A stretch of 40,462 nucleotides of DNA from Actinomycetes bacterium (GTDB lineage Bacteria > Actinomycetota > Actinomycetes > Propionibacteriales > Propionibacteriaceae): contig JAJXWF010000008.1 in the NCBI GenBank assembly GCA_021781735.1, forward strand, positions 1 to 40,462. Direction: 5' to 3'. How positions within the stretch are numbered: the stretch's first letter is position 1; every line of letters starts with the position of its first letter. Under the pieces are notes generated by a model that searched no databases, had not been told where the DNA came from, and saw nothing but the letters and a program-made list of their open reading frames with translations. Of this stretch, positions 8,357 to 15,948 are shown piece after piece. A program made the position numbers and the translations under genes.

Positions 8357-9277
8357 ATGAGCCAGCCGTTCAACCCGGACGCGTGGGACGCCGTCGAGGG
8401 CTTCGAATTCACCGATATCACCTACCACCGGGCCAAGGACGTACCCGCGGTCCGGGTCGCGTTCAACCGGCCGGAGGTGCGCAACGCGTTCCGTCCGCAC
8501 ACGGTCGACGAGCTGTACGCGGCCCTCGACCACGCCCGGATGTCGGGCGATGTCGGCTGCGTACTTCTCACCGGGAACGGGCCGTCGGCCAAGGACGGCG
8601 GCTGGGCGTTCTGCTCCGGCGGGGACCAGCGCATCCGCGGCCGGGCCGGTTATGAGTACGAGCAGGGGTCCGAGGGGTTGAACACCGGGGCGGAGGAACC
8701 GAACCCGGTCGATCGGGCCCGGCTGGGACGCCTGCACATCCTCGAGGTGCAACGGCTGATCCGCTTCATGCCCAAGCCGGTGATCGCCCTGGTCAACGGC
8801 TGGGCCGCCGGCGGCGGACACTCGCTGCACGTCGTCTGCGACCTCACGCTCGCCTCGGCCGAACACGCCCGGTTCAAGCAGACCGACGCCGACGTCGGCA
8901 GCTTCGACGCCGGTTTCGGCTCGGCCTACCTCGCTCGGCAGGTGGGCCAGAAGGTGGCCCGGGAGATCTTCTTCCTCGGCGAGACCTACGACGCGCAGCG
9001 CGCCTACGAGATGGGCGCCATCAACAAGGTGGTGCCGCATGCCGACCTCGAGGACGTCGGGCTGGAGTGGGCGGCCAAGATCTGCGCGAAGTCGCCCACG
9101 GCTCAGCGGATGCTCAAGTTCGCCTTCAACGCCATCGACGACGGGCTGATCGGCCAGCAGGTGTTCGCCGGTGAGACCACCCGGCTCGCCTACATGACCG
9201 ACGAGGCGGTCGAGGGTCGCGACAGTTTCCTCCAGAAGCGCCGGCCCGACTGGTCGAACTTCCCGTATTACTACTGA
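8357..9277 (+). CDS. menB: 1,4-dihydroxy-2-naphthoyl-CoA synthase
   Basis: A 306-residue crotonase-fold enzyme of menaquinone synthesis that cyclises O-succinylbenzoyl-CoA to 1,4-dihydroxy-2-naphthoyl-CoA. Visible signatures are FNRPEVRNAFRP, WAFCSGGDQRIRG, the oxyanion-hole stretch GWAAGGGHSLHVVCDLTLAS, and QTDADVGSFDAGFGSAYLAR. An Asp follows QT, where the E. coli enzyme has Gly, so this is the bicarbonate-independent Asp type as in mycobacteria. The C-terminus RRPDWSNFPYYY is typical. TAGATT (8344-8349) ends 7 nt before the ATG, fitting a leaderless start. No other men gene is in the window, so it stands alone here. Confidence 0.95.
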   Translation: MSQPFNPDAWDAVEGFEFTDITYHRAKDVPAVRVAFNRPEVRNAFRPHTVDELYAALDHARMSGDVGCVLLTGNGPSAKDGGWAFCSGGDQRIRGRAGYEYEQGSEGLNTGAEEPNPVDRARLGRLHILEVQRLIRFMPKPVIALVNGWAAGGGHSLHVVCDLTLASAEHARFKQTDADVGSFDAGFGSAYLARQVGQKVAREIFFLGETYDAQRAYEMGAINKVVPHADLEDVGLEWAAKICAKSPTAQRMLKFAFNAIDDGLIGQQVFAGETTRLAYMTDEAVEGRDSFLQKRRPDWSNFPYYY

Positions 9278-9278
9278 C

Positions 9279-9825
9279 ATGTGGCCCCTTCTTGTCAAGG
9301 GGGCGTTGTCCACGGTGCCGGTGGCTGATCGACTGTCGGCCACCCCGAGTTGCTCGCCCCGACGGTTGCGGCGGCAATCCGGCATGTGCCCAGCGCGATG
9401 GTCTTCACGATCGACCCGGGCTTCGCCGACACGGCCGCGCTGTGCGGGGCCTACCAGCTGCTCCTCGCGTCATGCGTGAACTGCGTGATCGTCACCGGAC
9501 GCCGGGGGGACGTCGCGCGGCATGTCGCGTGCCTGGCGCTCGCCACGACGCGGGTCGATGTCAATGCGACCGTGCGCCGGCGGCTGGACGCTCGCAAGGC
9601 ATCGTTCTCGCCGATGGATTTCGCCGTGGAGAACTCGGGCATGGAGTACGCGGGATCACGCCCGCGGGGCTGCCCGTCGGCCGGCCCGTGGGGGTGGACG
9701 CCGCCGTCGCCGAGGCGGGGTGGGTGTGCATCGGGTCGGGTGTACGCGGATCCAAGCTCGTGCTGCCCTTTGATGAACTCCTGCAACCACCGAACGCCGA
9801 AGTCGTCGCAGGTTTGGCGGGGTGA
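9279..9825 (+). pseudogene. YbaK/EbsC-type aminoacyl-tRNA deacylase gene broken by two frameshifts
   Basis: Three reading frames in turn spell one YbaK-like protein. Frame one, from the ATG at 9279, reads LLVKGALSTVPVADRLSA; near 9340 it must slip to read HPELLAPTVAAAIRHVP, then VTGRRGDVARHVACLALATT and RKASFSPMDFAVENSGMEYAG; near 9652 it slips again to GITPAGLPVGRPVGVDAA, then WVCIGSGVRGSKLVLP and a stop at 9825. Both slips equal loss of one base, one beside GGCCACCCC and one in GCGGGATC, where one more G would restore GMEYAGGITP or similar. The family removes wrongly attached amino acids from tRNA or binds such substrates. Loss of function is likely if the bases are truly missing; sequencing or assembly error is the alternative. 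It follows menB by one base. Confidence 0.8.
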
Positions 9826-9897
9826 GTGCGCCCGGTCCGCACGGGGTCGGCGCGAGCCCGAGTAGAACCGGCTGGCGCCTGCCCCTAATCTGGACAG

Positions 9898-10998
9898 ATG
9901 CCGACACGTTCCTCCGCGCGACTTCGGGGGATGTTGACCCTCGCGGCGGGCCTGAGCGTGGCCTTCGTAACCGGGTGCACCACGCAACCCCCGCCGCCGC
10001 CGGTGGTCACATCGCACGATCCGGCGTGGGTCGACGCGGCGGTCGGGCTGGTGGGTACCGCCTCCGATCACGACCCCGTGATCAAGGTCACCATCACGCC
10101 GCGTGGAGCCACCGTCATCACCCGCCGGGCCGACAGCCGCCAGCAGCGTTCCTGGTTCGTCGGCGTGTCGGCAACCTCGCCACAGCCGGGCCCGACGATC
10201 TCCCCGACACCCACGCCCACGCCCACGCCGTCCGCGTCGGCCCCGGGCGCACCCATCCGGCCGTCCAGCTCCCCGAGGCCGGACGCCGCCTCGCTCCCGG
10301 TGACCGACCAGCCCGGGCTGCCGCAGCTTCCCCAGCCGAGTGCGCCGGCCACGCCGCTCGGCAAGGTCCAGGTCGACAACACCTACGGGAACATGAGTCT
10401 CGGCACATTCGGAGACACCCAGATCCTGCCGATGTGGCAGAAGCTGCAGGCGCTGGGCTGCACCGGCGATTCCTGGAGCATCGTGGGGACCGCCGGCTGG
10501 AGCGGCACGATCATCACCCACGGCACCTGCGGGGCGCTGACGGCGGTGGAGGTCAACGGCCGGCCGCTGCCGAACGGCAGCGACGAGGCCACGCTGCTCC
10601 AGAAGCAGTTGTCGGTGCTCACCTCGCTGATGCCGAACGACGTGTCGATCCTGTCGATCCAGCGCACGCTGGTGCCCGGTTGCCCGACCACGCTGACCGC
10701 CGACTACGGGGTGCGCCTGGGCGGACCGCTGCAGTTGCGCACCACGCTCACGTGTGGCGACGTCACCACGGTGACGCTCGACGACGGCTACCTGCCCAAG
10801 CAGGCGCTGGCGGTGAACAACGTCAGCGCGAGTGTGATCGGCGACGTCACGACCCGGTTGAGCGAACTCCCGGCACCGGTCTCGGCGAGCACGCTCACGG
10901 TGCAGTGGTCGTCGCTTTACGGCGAGGAGGCCATCGTCCCCGAGGACGGTGCGCCGAGCTTCAGCCTGGGCGGCACGGAACTCAGACCCGGGACCTGA
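9898..10998 (+). CDS. Secreted lipoprotein with a Pro/Thr-rich linker, unknown function
   Basis: A 366-residue predicted lipoprotein. A short hydrophobic signal ends in the lipobox VTGC with Cys27 as the lipidation site, directly followed by a proline run. A short domain (about 40-95) is joined by a P-T/S-A linker containing PTPTPTPTPSAS to a C-terminal domain from about 155 to 366. That domain has several Cys residues (LGCTGDSW, THGTCGAL, VPGCPTT, LTCGDVTT), which suggests disulfides outside the cell. I do not recognise the fold. TAATCT (9886-9891) ends 6 nt before the ATG, and no ribosome site is visible, so a leaderless transcript is likely. Confidence 0.8.
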   Translation: MPTRSSARLRGMLTLAAGLSVAFVTGCTTQPPPPPVVTSHDPAWVDAAVGLVGTASDHDPVIKVTITPRGATVITRRADSRQQRSWFVGVSATSPQPGPTISPTPTPTPTPSASAPGAPIRPSSSPRPDAASLPVTDQPGLPQLPQPSAPATPLGKVQVDNTYGNMSLGTFGDTQILPMWQKLQALGCTGDSWSIVGTAGWSGTIITHGTCGALTAVEVNGRPLPNGSDEATLLQKQLSVLTSLMPNDVSILSIQRTLVPGCPTTLTADYGVRLGGPLQLRTTLTCGDVTTVTLDDGYLPKQALAVNNVSASVIGDVTTRLSELPAPVSASTLTVQWSSLYGEEAIVPEDGAPSFSLGGTELRPGT

Positions 10999-11043
10999 CC
11001 GGCCGACCGGTGCGGGCCGACGGGCAGGCTGCCGGGCGTGCCG

Positions 11044-11685
11044 TCATTCGGCGAGACCGAACAGACGGTCACCGGCGTCCCCGAGGCCAGGGATGATGTA
11101 GCCGTGCTCGTTGAGGTGGTCGTCGACCGCCGCGACCACCAGGGTGCAGGGGACGCCCAGACCATCGATCAGTGCGCGGAAGCGCGCGATGCCCTCGGGG
11201 GCGGCGAGCAGGCAGATGCAGGTGATGTGGTCGGCCCCACGGTCGACGAGGAACTGGACCGTGCCGCCGAGCGAGCCTCCCGTGGCGAGCATGGGGTCGA
11301 GCACGTAGCACTGGCGCCCGGACAGGTCGTGGGGGAGCCGTTCGGCGTAGGTGACGGGCTGCAGCGTCTGCTCGTCGCGGGCCATGCCGACGAACCCCAC
11401 CTCGGCGGTGGGGATCAGCCGGGTCATTCCTGCGAGCATGCCCAGGCCTGCCCGCAGGATCGGCACCACGAGGGGACGCGGGCGGGCCAACTGCACGCCG
11501 CGGGCCACCGCTACCGGCGTCTGGATCTCGCGCGGTTCGACCCGCACTTCACGGGTGGCCTCGTAGGCCAGCAAGGTGACGAGTTCGTCGACCAACTGCC
11601 GGAACAGCGGGCTGGGCGTTCGGGCGTCACGGAGCAGGCCGAGTTTGTGAGATACCAGCGGGTGGTCGATGTCGCGCAGTTCCAC
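11044..11685 (-). CDS. upp: Uracil phosphoribosyltransferase
   Basis: A 213-residue cytoplasmic enzyme that makes UMP from uracil and PRPP. The PRPP-binding loop [15 protein letters not shown] is present, along with [10 protein letters not shown] in the core, [13 protein letters not shown] at the N-terminus and the C-terminal [12 protein letters not shown] that contacts uracil in the family. Length matches. The GTG at 11685 is chosen because the protein then starts where the family starts ([15 protein letters not shown]) and because GATAGT (11697-11692 on this strand) ends 6 nt upstream. It is convergent with the lipoprotein gene across 45 bp and divergent from the tRNA-deaminase-associated gene. 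Confidence 0.96.
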   Translation of the reverse strand: MELRDIDHPLVSHKLGLLRDARTPSPLFRQLVDELVTLLAYEATREVRVEPREIQTPVAVARGVQLARPRPLVVPILRAGLGMLAGMTRLIPTAEVGFVGMARDEQTLQPVTYAERLPHDLSGRQCYVLDPMLATGGSLGGTVQFLVDRGADHITCICLLAAPEGIARFRALIDGLGVPCTLVVAAVDDHLNEHGYIIPGLGDAGDRLFGLAE

Positions 11686-11871
11686 GGCATCACTATCCCA
11701 CGGGGCATCTCCCCGACCCACCCCGCCCTCGCGACGTCCGACGGTCTCGCTCGGGGTGGGGTGTCGACCCGGAGTCCGTGGCATGCTTGTCGCTCCCGAC
11801 GGATATCGGTGGTCGGCGGGGCACTACTCTGCAAGGGTGGGTGTGTTCCCGCGGTGGCAAGGAGGCAGGTC

Positions 11872-12600
11872 ATGGGCCAGAACGACGCCAACAGCGACGT
11901 CGAGCAGCTCGACGACGAACTCGACAGCGACGACACCATCGAACTCGACCCGGAGGCGCTCGACGTCGATGTCGTTGACGACCTCGACGTCAACGACCCG
12001 CTCGACGACACCGTCCCGCTCGACGACACCGTCCCGCTCGACGACACCGACTCCGACGATGACGACGACGATGATGACGACGACGACGACGACTCCGACG
12101 ACTATGACGATCTCGACGACGCCTCCGACGACGAGATCGATCTGGTCATCGCCATGTACCGCGAAGACGGCAATCCGGTGGTCGTGTCGATGCCCAAGGA
12201 CCTCGCGAACGATCTCGACGAGCTCATCACCCAGCTGCGCCGCCTGCCGGCCGACGGTGGCGCGATCGGCATGGTCTCGATCGCGAGCGAGTTCTTCGTC
12301 ATCTGCCGCGCGCGCGGGCGGAACGTTCAGGTGCTGCTCAGCGACGGGGTGTCGGCCAACGACTGGCCCATCGCCCGCGACGTCGCCGACTATCTCGGCA
12401 TCGACATCCCCGACCCCGACGACGACTCCGAACCGATGGGCGACCTCGGGCTGCTGAGCGACCAGGGGATCAGCGACTTCGATCTCGAGGGCTACGCCAC
12501 CGACCTCGATGAAGATTCCGACGAACTGCTCACCCGGATCGCCGACCGGATGAAGCTGGGCTCCCAGTTCCGTCACGCGGTGTCGCACCCGCACCGCTGA
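11872..12600 (+). CDS. tRNA adenosine deaminase-associated protein (TIGR03941-like)
   Basis: A 242-residue acidic protein. The first 88 residues are low-complexity, with LDDTVP repeats (44-56) and an unbroken run of 13 Asp at 62-74. From about 89 it matches the actinobacterial family found beside tadA: IDLVIAMYREDGNPVVVSMP, LDELITQLRRLPADGGAIGM, RARGRNVQVLLSDGVSAND and a C-terminal LTRIADRMKLGSQF. The family has no established activity; association with TadA is inferred from conserved adjacency. Here tadA follows after 17 bp on the same strand. The start is the ATG 6 nt after a strong AAGGAGG (11859-11865). TACTCT near 11824-11829 is a candidate -10. The long Asp tract seems beyond the usual acidic N-terminus. 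Confidence 0.88.
   Translation: MGQNDANSDVEQLDDELDSDDTIELDPEALDVDVVDDLDVNDPLDDTVPLDDTVPLDDTDSDDDDDDDDDDDDDSDDYDDLDDASDDEIDLVIAMYREDGNPVVVSMPKDLANDLDELITQLRRLPADGGAIGMVSIASEFFVICRARGRNVQVLLSDGVSANDWPIARDVADYLGIDIPDPDDDSEPMGDLGLLSDQGISDFDLEGYATDLDEDSDELLTRIADRMKLGSQFRHAVSHPHR
12001..12050 (+). repeat. 18-bp in-frame tandem repeat encoding LDDTVP
   Basis: Two exact 18-base copies (12001-12018, 12019-12036) and a partial third encode LDDTVP LDDTVP LDDT. They lead into an Asp-codon tract in the acidic N-terminus of the tRNA-deaminase-associated protein. Slippage at such repeats would change length without breaking the frame. Confidence 0.85.
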
Positions 12601-12617
12601 GCGCCGCGGGCATCCCC

Positions 12618-13073
12618 ATGGCCTCTCGCTGGGACGCCGCCATGGGCGTCGCGCTGCGGCAGGCACGGCTGGCCGTGCTCCACGACGACGTGCCGGTCGG
12701 TGCGGTGGTGCTCGCCGCCGACGGGAGCGTGCTCGCGTCGGCCGGCAACGAGCGGGAACTGCACGACGACCCCACCGCCCACGCCGAGATCGTGGCCCTG
12801 CGCCGGGCGGCGCGTGCGCAGGGAGCCTGGCGGCTCGACGGATGCACCCTGGTCGTGACCCTCGAACCCTGCACGATGTGCGCCGGATCCCTGGTCGCCG
12901 CCCGCGTCGAGCGCCTGGTGTTCGGGGCGTTCGACCCGAAGGCGGGGGCGGTCGCGTCGTTGTTCGATGTGGTCCGCGACCCCCGGCTCAACCACCGCCC
13001 CCAGGTGGTGTCCGGCGTCCGCGCGGAGGAGTGCTCGGCCCTGCTCGACGAATTCTTCTCCGGCCGCCGCTGA
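12618..13073 (+). CDS. tadA: tRNA-specific adenosine deaminase
   Basis: A 151-residue zinc deaminase that converts A34 to inosine in tRNA-Arg(ACG), letting one tRNA read three arginine codons. The HAE motif (His55, catalytic Glu57) and PCTMC (Cys85, Cys88) supply the zinc site, and FGAFDPKAGAVASLFDVV, LNHRP and a GV..EEC near the end are typical of TadA rather than of cytidine deaminases. The length is normal. It lies 17 bp after the deaminase-associated gene, probably in the same transcript, and 62 bp before tRNA-Ser(CGA). Confidence 0.95.
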   Translation: MASRWDAAMGVALRQARLAVLHDDVPVGAVVLAADGSVLASAGNERELHDDPTAHAEIVALRRAARAQGAWRLDGCTLVVTLEPCTMCAGSLVAARVERLVFGAFDPKAGAVASLFDVVRDPRLNHRPQVVSGVRAEECSALLDEFFSGRR

Positions 13074-13097
13074 GGCCGTCAGGGCCTTCCCGCCCGA

Positions 13098-13128
13098 TTG
13101 GCGCCCCCCGGCGACGACCCGGTAAAGT
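13098..13128 (+). promoter_or_regulatory. Promoter of tRNA-Ser
   Basis: TTGGCG (13098-13103) and TAAAGT (13123-13128) are separated by 19 bp, slightly long. The -10 ends 7 nt before the first base of the mature tRNA, so transcription would begin at or next to the tRNA 5' end. Confidence 0.5.
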
Positions 13129-13135
13129 CACCCGC

Positions 13136-13223
13136 GGTGACGTGTCTGAGCGGCCGAAAGAGCTCGCCTCGAAAGCGAGTGTGGTGCAAGCCACCGAGGG
13201 TTCAAATCCCTCCGTCACCGCCA
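13136..13223 (+). tRNA. tRNA-Ser (anticodon CGA)
   Basis: An 88-base tRNA with encoded CCA (13221-13223). The acceptor stem pairs GGTGACG with CGTCACC, and the discriminator is G at 13220. The anticodon stem CTCGC/GCGAG encloses the loop CTCGAAA, giving anticodon CGA for UCG codons. A long variable arm (GTGGT-GCAA-GCCAC) marks it as class II serine, and the T arm is GAGGG-TTCAAAT-CCCTC. All helices pair well, so it should be functional. UCG is a frequent serine codon in DNA this rich in GC. Confidence 0.97.
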
Positions 13224-13226
13224 TCT

Positions 13227-13264
13227 GAGAACTCCCGACCGGGTGAGCCCGGTCGGGAGTTCTC
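13227..13264 (+). terminator. Perfect 17-bp hairpin just after the tRNA
   Basis: Seventeen uninterrupted base pairs (13227-13243 with 13248-13264) close a TGAG loop, beginning 3 bases after the CCA end. No T-run follows. It most likely terminates the tRNA transcript, in the T-poor style of high-GC actinobacteria, and lies just ahead of the antiporter's promoter. Confidence 0.8.
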
Positions 13265-13314
13265 TCGTCCCACTGGGACACCTGGCCGTCACACGGGTCT
13301 GTGACAATGAGGAC

Positions 13315-14883
13315 ATGCTGAACCTCGACCTCGCCATGCTGGTGGGGTCGGTCGTGGCCCTGGTCGCCGTGTTCGCGGCGTTCCTCGGCACGAGGGTCGG
13401 ACTGCCGGCGCTGCTGCTGTTCCTGTTCGTCGGAATGGGCATGGGCGATTCCGGGTTGGGCTTCCACTTCAGCAATGCCACTCTGGCGCACCAGCTCGGG
13501 TTCGCGGCCCTGGTGCTGATCCTCGCCGAGGGCGGCCTCACGACGAAGTGGTCCGAGATCCGGCCGTCGGTCGGGCCCGCGGCGATGCTGGCGACGGTCG
13601 GCACCCTGGTGAGCATCGCGGTGATGACAGGCTTCGGCCACTGGGTGCTTGGGCTGTCGCTTCCTGTTGCGGCGCTCCTCGGCGCGGTCACCGCGCCCAC
13701 CGACTCGGCTGCGGTGTTCTCGGTGCTGCGCGGACTCCCGCTACCGGCCAGCCTGCGGGCCACCCTCGAGGCCGAGTCCGGCATCAACGACGCTCCGGTG
13801 GTGCTGCTCGTCGCCACCTTCACCGGCATCGCCACGGGTCACAGCCTGCAGGGCGGGCCGCTGCTCGTGGCGCTGCTGGTCGTGCTCGAATTGGTCGGGG
13901 GGGCCCTGCTCGGTCTCGCTCTGGGGGCGGTCGCCGTCTACCTGATGCCCCGGGTGGCGCTGCCGGCGTCCGGGCTCTACCCGCTGGCGGCGATCTCCTG
14001 GGCCGTGATGGCCTACGGCGCGGGCGTGTTCGTGCACGTGTCGGGGTTCGCCGCGGTCTACGTGTGCTCGGTGATGATCGGCAACGGCAAGCTGCCCCAC
14101 CGCCAGGCGGTGCGCTCGTTCGCCGAGGGGATCGGCTGGGTGTCCCAGATCGGCTTGTTCGTCATGCTCGGTCTGCTCGCCTCACCGAGCCGCCTCACCA
14201 TGCGCACGATCGCCGTCGGGATCGGGGCGGGGCTGTTCCTCACCGCCGTGGCCCGTCCGCTGGCGGTGTTCGTCTCCACCGTCTGGTTCCGCCTGCCGTG
14301 GCGTCACCAGGCGTTCCTGTCCTGGGCGGGGCTGCGGGGGGCGGTCCCGATCATCCTGGCGACCGTTCCCATGTCGCAGCACATGGCCAACGCCGACGTG
14401 CTGTTCGACGTTGTGCTCGTGTTCGTCATCGTGTTCACGGCCCTGCAAGGACCCAGCCTGCCGTGGGTCGGACGTCGGCTCGGCCTGGTCGACCCCGACA
14501 GCGCCCGCGACGTCGACATCGAGGCCGCCCCACTCGACCGGATCAACGCCGACCTGCTGCAGGTGCGGGTGCCCGAGGGCTCGAGGATGGCCGGCGTCAC
14601 CGTGGCCGAACTGCGCATGCCGACCAATGCGGTGGTGTCCCTGGTGATCCGCGATGGGCACTCGTTCTCGCCCAACGGTCGCGACGTGCTGCGTATCGGC
14701 GATGAACTGTTGATCGTCACTCCGACCAGCGAGCGGCGCCTCATCGAGACCCGCCTTACCGAGATCGGACGCGGGGGACGTCTCGCCCACTGGTACGGCG
14801 TGCGGAGCCCCGGAATCGCGGAGGCCCCGGCGCGCCGGCCGCCTGGCTCAGCTGTGCGACGCCGTCGCCTTCGCGGAGGCTGA
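13315..14883 (+). CDS. CPA1-type K+/H+ antiporter with C-terminal RCK_C domain
   Basis: A 522-residue cation/proton antiporter of the NhaP2/CPA1 class. About 12-13 hydrophobic segments fill residues 1-390, with core motifs TAPTDSAAVFSVLRG, LEAESGINDAPVVLL and WAGLRGAVPIILAT. After a cytosolic linker, a TrkA-C/RCK_C domain (about 413-485: LLQVRVPEGSRMAG to DELLIVTPT) should bind a regulatory ligand. By family it exchanges K+ or Na+ for H+ at the membrane; K+ is preferred because of the RCK_C domain. The ATG at 13315 is 6 nt after GACAAT (13303-13308), fitting a leaderless start; an earlier GTG would begin inside the tRNA terminator. The 3' end overlaps the convergent LytR_C gene by 36 bp. Confidence 0.92.
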   Translation: MLNLDLAMLVGSVVALVAVFAAFLGTRVGLPALLLFLFVGMGMGDSGLGFHFSNATLAHQLGFAALVLILAEGGLTTKWSEIRPSVGPAAMLATVGTLVSIAVMTGFGHWVLGLSLPVAALLGAVTAPTDSAAVFSVLRGLPLPASLRATLEAESGINDAPVVLLVATFTGIATGHSLQGGPLLVALLVVLELVGGALLGLALGAVAVYLMPRVALPASGLYPLAAISWAVMAYGAGVFVHVSGFAAVYVCSVMIGNGKLPHRQAVRSFAEGIGWVSQIGLFVMLGLLASPSRLTMRTIAVGIGAGLFLTAVARPLAVFVSTVWFRLPWRHQAFLSWAGLRGAVPIILATVPMSQHMANADVLFDVVLVFVIVFTALQGPSLPWVGRRLGLVDPDSARDVDIEAAPLDRINADLLQVRVPEGSRMAGVTVAELRMPTNAVVSLVIRDGHSFSPNGRDVLRIGDELLIVTPTSERRLIETRLTEIGRGGRLAHWYGVRSPGIAEAPARRPPGSAVRRRRLRGG

Positions 14884-15402
14884 CGTCGAGGCGCTGGCCG
14901 AGTGCGAGGCGCCGGCCGGCAGGCACACGACGCCGCCCGGCACCGAGATCTGCCGCGCGCCCTTGGCGTTGAACCCGGCGTACTTGTCACCGACGAGCAC
15001 GTCGACCGTACCGTCCGTGCGCTGGTCGGCCCGGACCGTGGCGCCCTTGAGGAAGCCCAGCACGAGCTTGACCTCGGGAGCATTCTTCGACGCGCCGACC
15101 ACGACGGTCGACGAGATGACCTCGCTGGTGTTGCCGACATCGGTGACCTTGAAACCGGCGCCGGTCAGTTCGGCGCCGACGCGGCCGGCCAGGCCCACCT
15201 GCGTCCCGCCGTTGAGCACCCTGACGCTGACCTGGCTGGACTTGAGTTCCTTGCCGACATTCTGCGTCACGCAGGGATCGGGAGTGTTGCCCGCAAAGGG
15301 CGCCGTCACGTTCCGGTAGCCCCACCAGGCCCCGTAAAGGAGCACGCCGAGGAGCAGCAGCAAGGTGATGGGGGTGCCGAACAGCCGCAGGTAGCGCTGC
15401 AC
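14848..15402 (-). CDS. Membrane-anchored LytR_C domain protein
   Basis: A 184-residue envelope protein. One N-terminal membrane anchor (about 8-28, GTPITLLLLLGVLLYGAWWG) is followed by an extracytoplasmic LytR_C domain: VRVLNGGTQVGLAGRVGAEL, then GFKVTDVGNT, VVVGASKNAPEVKLVLGFL and TVDVLVGDKYAGF. The tail is Ser/Ala-rich (SASASTSASAKATAS). Actinobacterial relatives such as mycobacterial Cei are linked to cell-envelope integrity, and LytR_C domains accompany LCP cell-wall ligases; no LCP domain is here. The GTG is chosen for the GGAAGGGGG site just upstream. It lies 68 bp downstream of the 97-residue conserved gene on the same strand and probably shares its transcript. Confidence 0.88.
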   Translation of the reverse strand: MQRYLRLFGTPITLLLLLGVLLYGAWWGYRNVTAPFAGNTPDPCVTQNVGKELKSSQVSVRVLNGGTQVGLAGRVGAELTGAGFKVTDVGNTSEVISSTVVVGASKNAPEVKLVLGFLKGATVRADQRTDGTVDVLVGDKYAGFNAKGARQISVPGGVVCLPAGASHSASASTSASAKATASHS

Positions 15403-15470
15403 AGTGCCCCCTTCCGTCGGATCGTCGGTGCCCGGCGGTGCGCGATCCGCCCACCGGGTCATCGGTGAGG

Positions 15471-15764
15471 TTACCGGAGTTCGAGAACCCTGGCATGCAT
15501 GGTCTGGCGTTGCTGCAGGGCGGCCCGGAGGGCGCGGTGCAGTCCGTCCTCGAGATAGAGCTCGCCGCGATAGCTCACGACGTGGGCGAACAGGTCGCCG
15601 TAGAACGTGGAGTCGTCCTCGAGCAGGGCCTCGAGATCGAGGGTGCGCTTCGTGGTCACCAAGTCGCCGAGGCGCACCTGCTGCGGCGCGATCGCGGCCC
15701 ACTGCTTCTGGGCGTAGCCGTGATCGGGGTAGGGGCGGGAGTCTCCGACTCGCTTGAAGATCAC
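15471..15764 (-). CDS. Conserved actinobacterial 97-residue protein
   Basis: A 97-residue soluble protein, MIFKRVGDSRPYPDHGYAQK at the start, then VRLGDLVTTKRTLDLEALL, DDSTFYGDLFAHVV and RGELYLEDGLHRALRAALQQ. I recognise it as a family widely conserved in actinobacteria next to LytR_C proteins, where it is sometimes labelled a VapB-type antitoxin; no toxin gene is adjacent, so I do not adopt that label. The LEDGLHRALRA segment resembles the ParB-like signature of residues after a short strand. The GTG lies 6 nt after TAGAAT (15776-15771 on this strand), consistent with a leaderless message covering this gene and the LytR_C gene. Confidence 0.75.
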   Translation of the reverse strand: MIFKRVGDSRPYPDHGYAQKQWAAIAPQQVRLGDLVTTKRTLDLEALLEDDSTFYGDLFAHVVSYRGELYLEDGLHRALRAALQQRQTMHARVLELR

Positions 15765-15846
15765 ATGCGAATTCTAGCCGGGACCGGGACGGCCTCCCGG
15801 GATCGCACTTCCGCCCGGGACGAGGGGGCGCACTATTGTGTGCCGC

Positions 15847-15945
15847 ATGACCCCAGTTGGGAGCGCTTCGGCGTTCGAGCGGTTCGCCCGCTCCGCGGGG
15901 CGTGAGATCGTCCGATCCCTGTTCCACACCGCCCGCAGGCGCTGA
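15847..15945 (+). CDS. Possible 32-residue leader or small protein ahead of thpR
   Basis: A 32-codon frame (MTPVGSASAFERFARSAGRE, then a basic tail ending HTARRR) starts exactly 7 nt after TATTGT (15834-15839), the same spacing seen at other leaderless starts here, and ends 3 nt before the GTG of thpR. The placement suggests translation coupled to thpR. It is rich in Arg and amphipathic but has no recognised family, and chance cannot be excluded at this length. Confidence 0.4.
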   Translation: MTPVGSASAFERFARSAGREIVRSLFHTARRR

Positions 15946-15948
15946 GCC

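Noticed and set aside
9350-9865. A single intact gene in the YbaK region
   Set aside because: The first part is YbaK-like but the tail after about 9652 is out of frame with the family; the true C-terminus is in the neighbouring frame.
11019-11045. Terminator between the lipoprotein gene and upp
   Set aside because: A 7-bp stem with a bulge and a 12-base loop overlaps the upp stop; too weak in DNA this rich in GC to claim.
12001-12110. CRISPR or structural DNA repeat in the Asp-codon tract
   Set aside because: The repeats are in frame and explained by an acidic low-complexity protein segment.
12842-13228. Plus-strand frame running from tadA through the tRNA
   Set aside because: It overlaps tadA in another frame and reads through a well-formed tRNA gene; composition is that of a shadow frame.
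15471-15764. VapB-type antitoxin of a toxin-antitoxin pair
   Set aside because: The label is sometimes attached to this family, but no PIN-domain or other toxin gene is adjacent; its neighbour is a LytR_C envelope protein.
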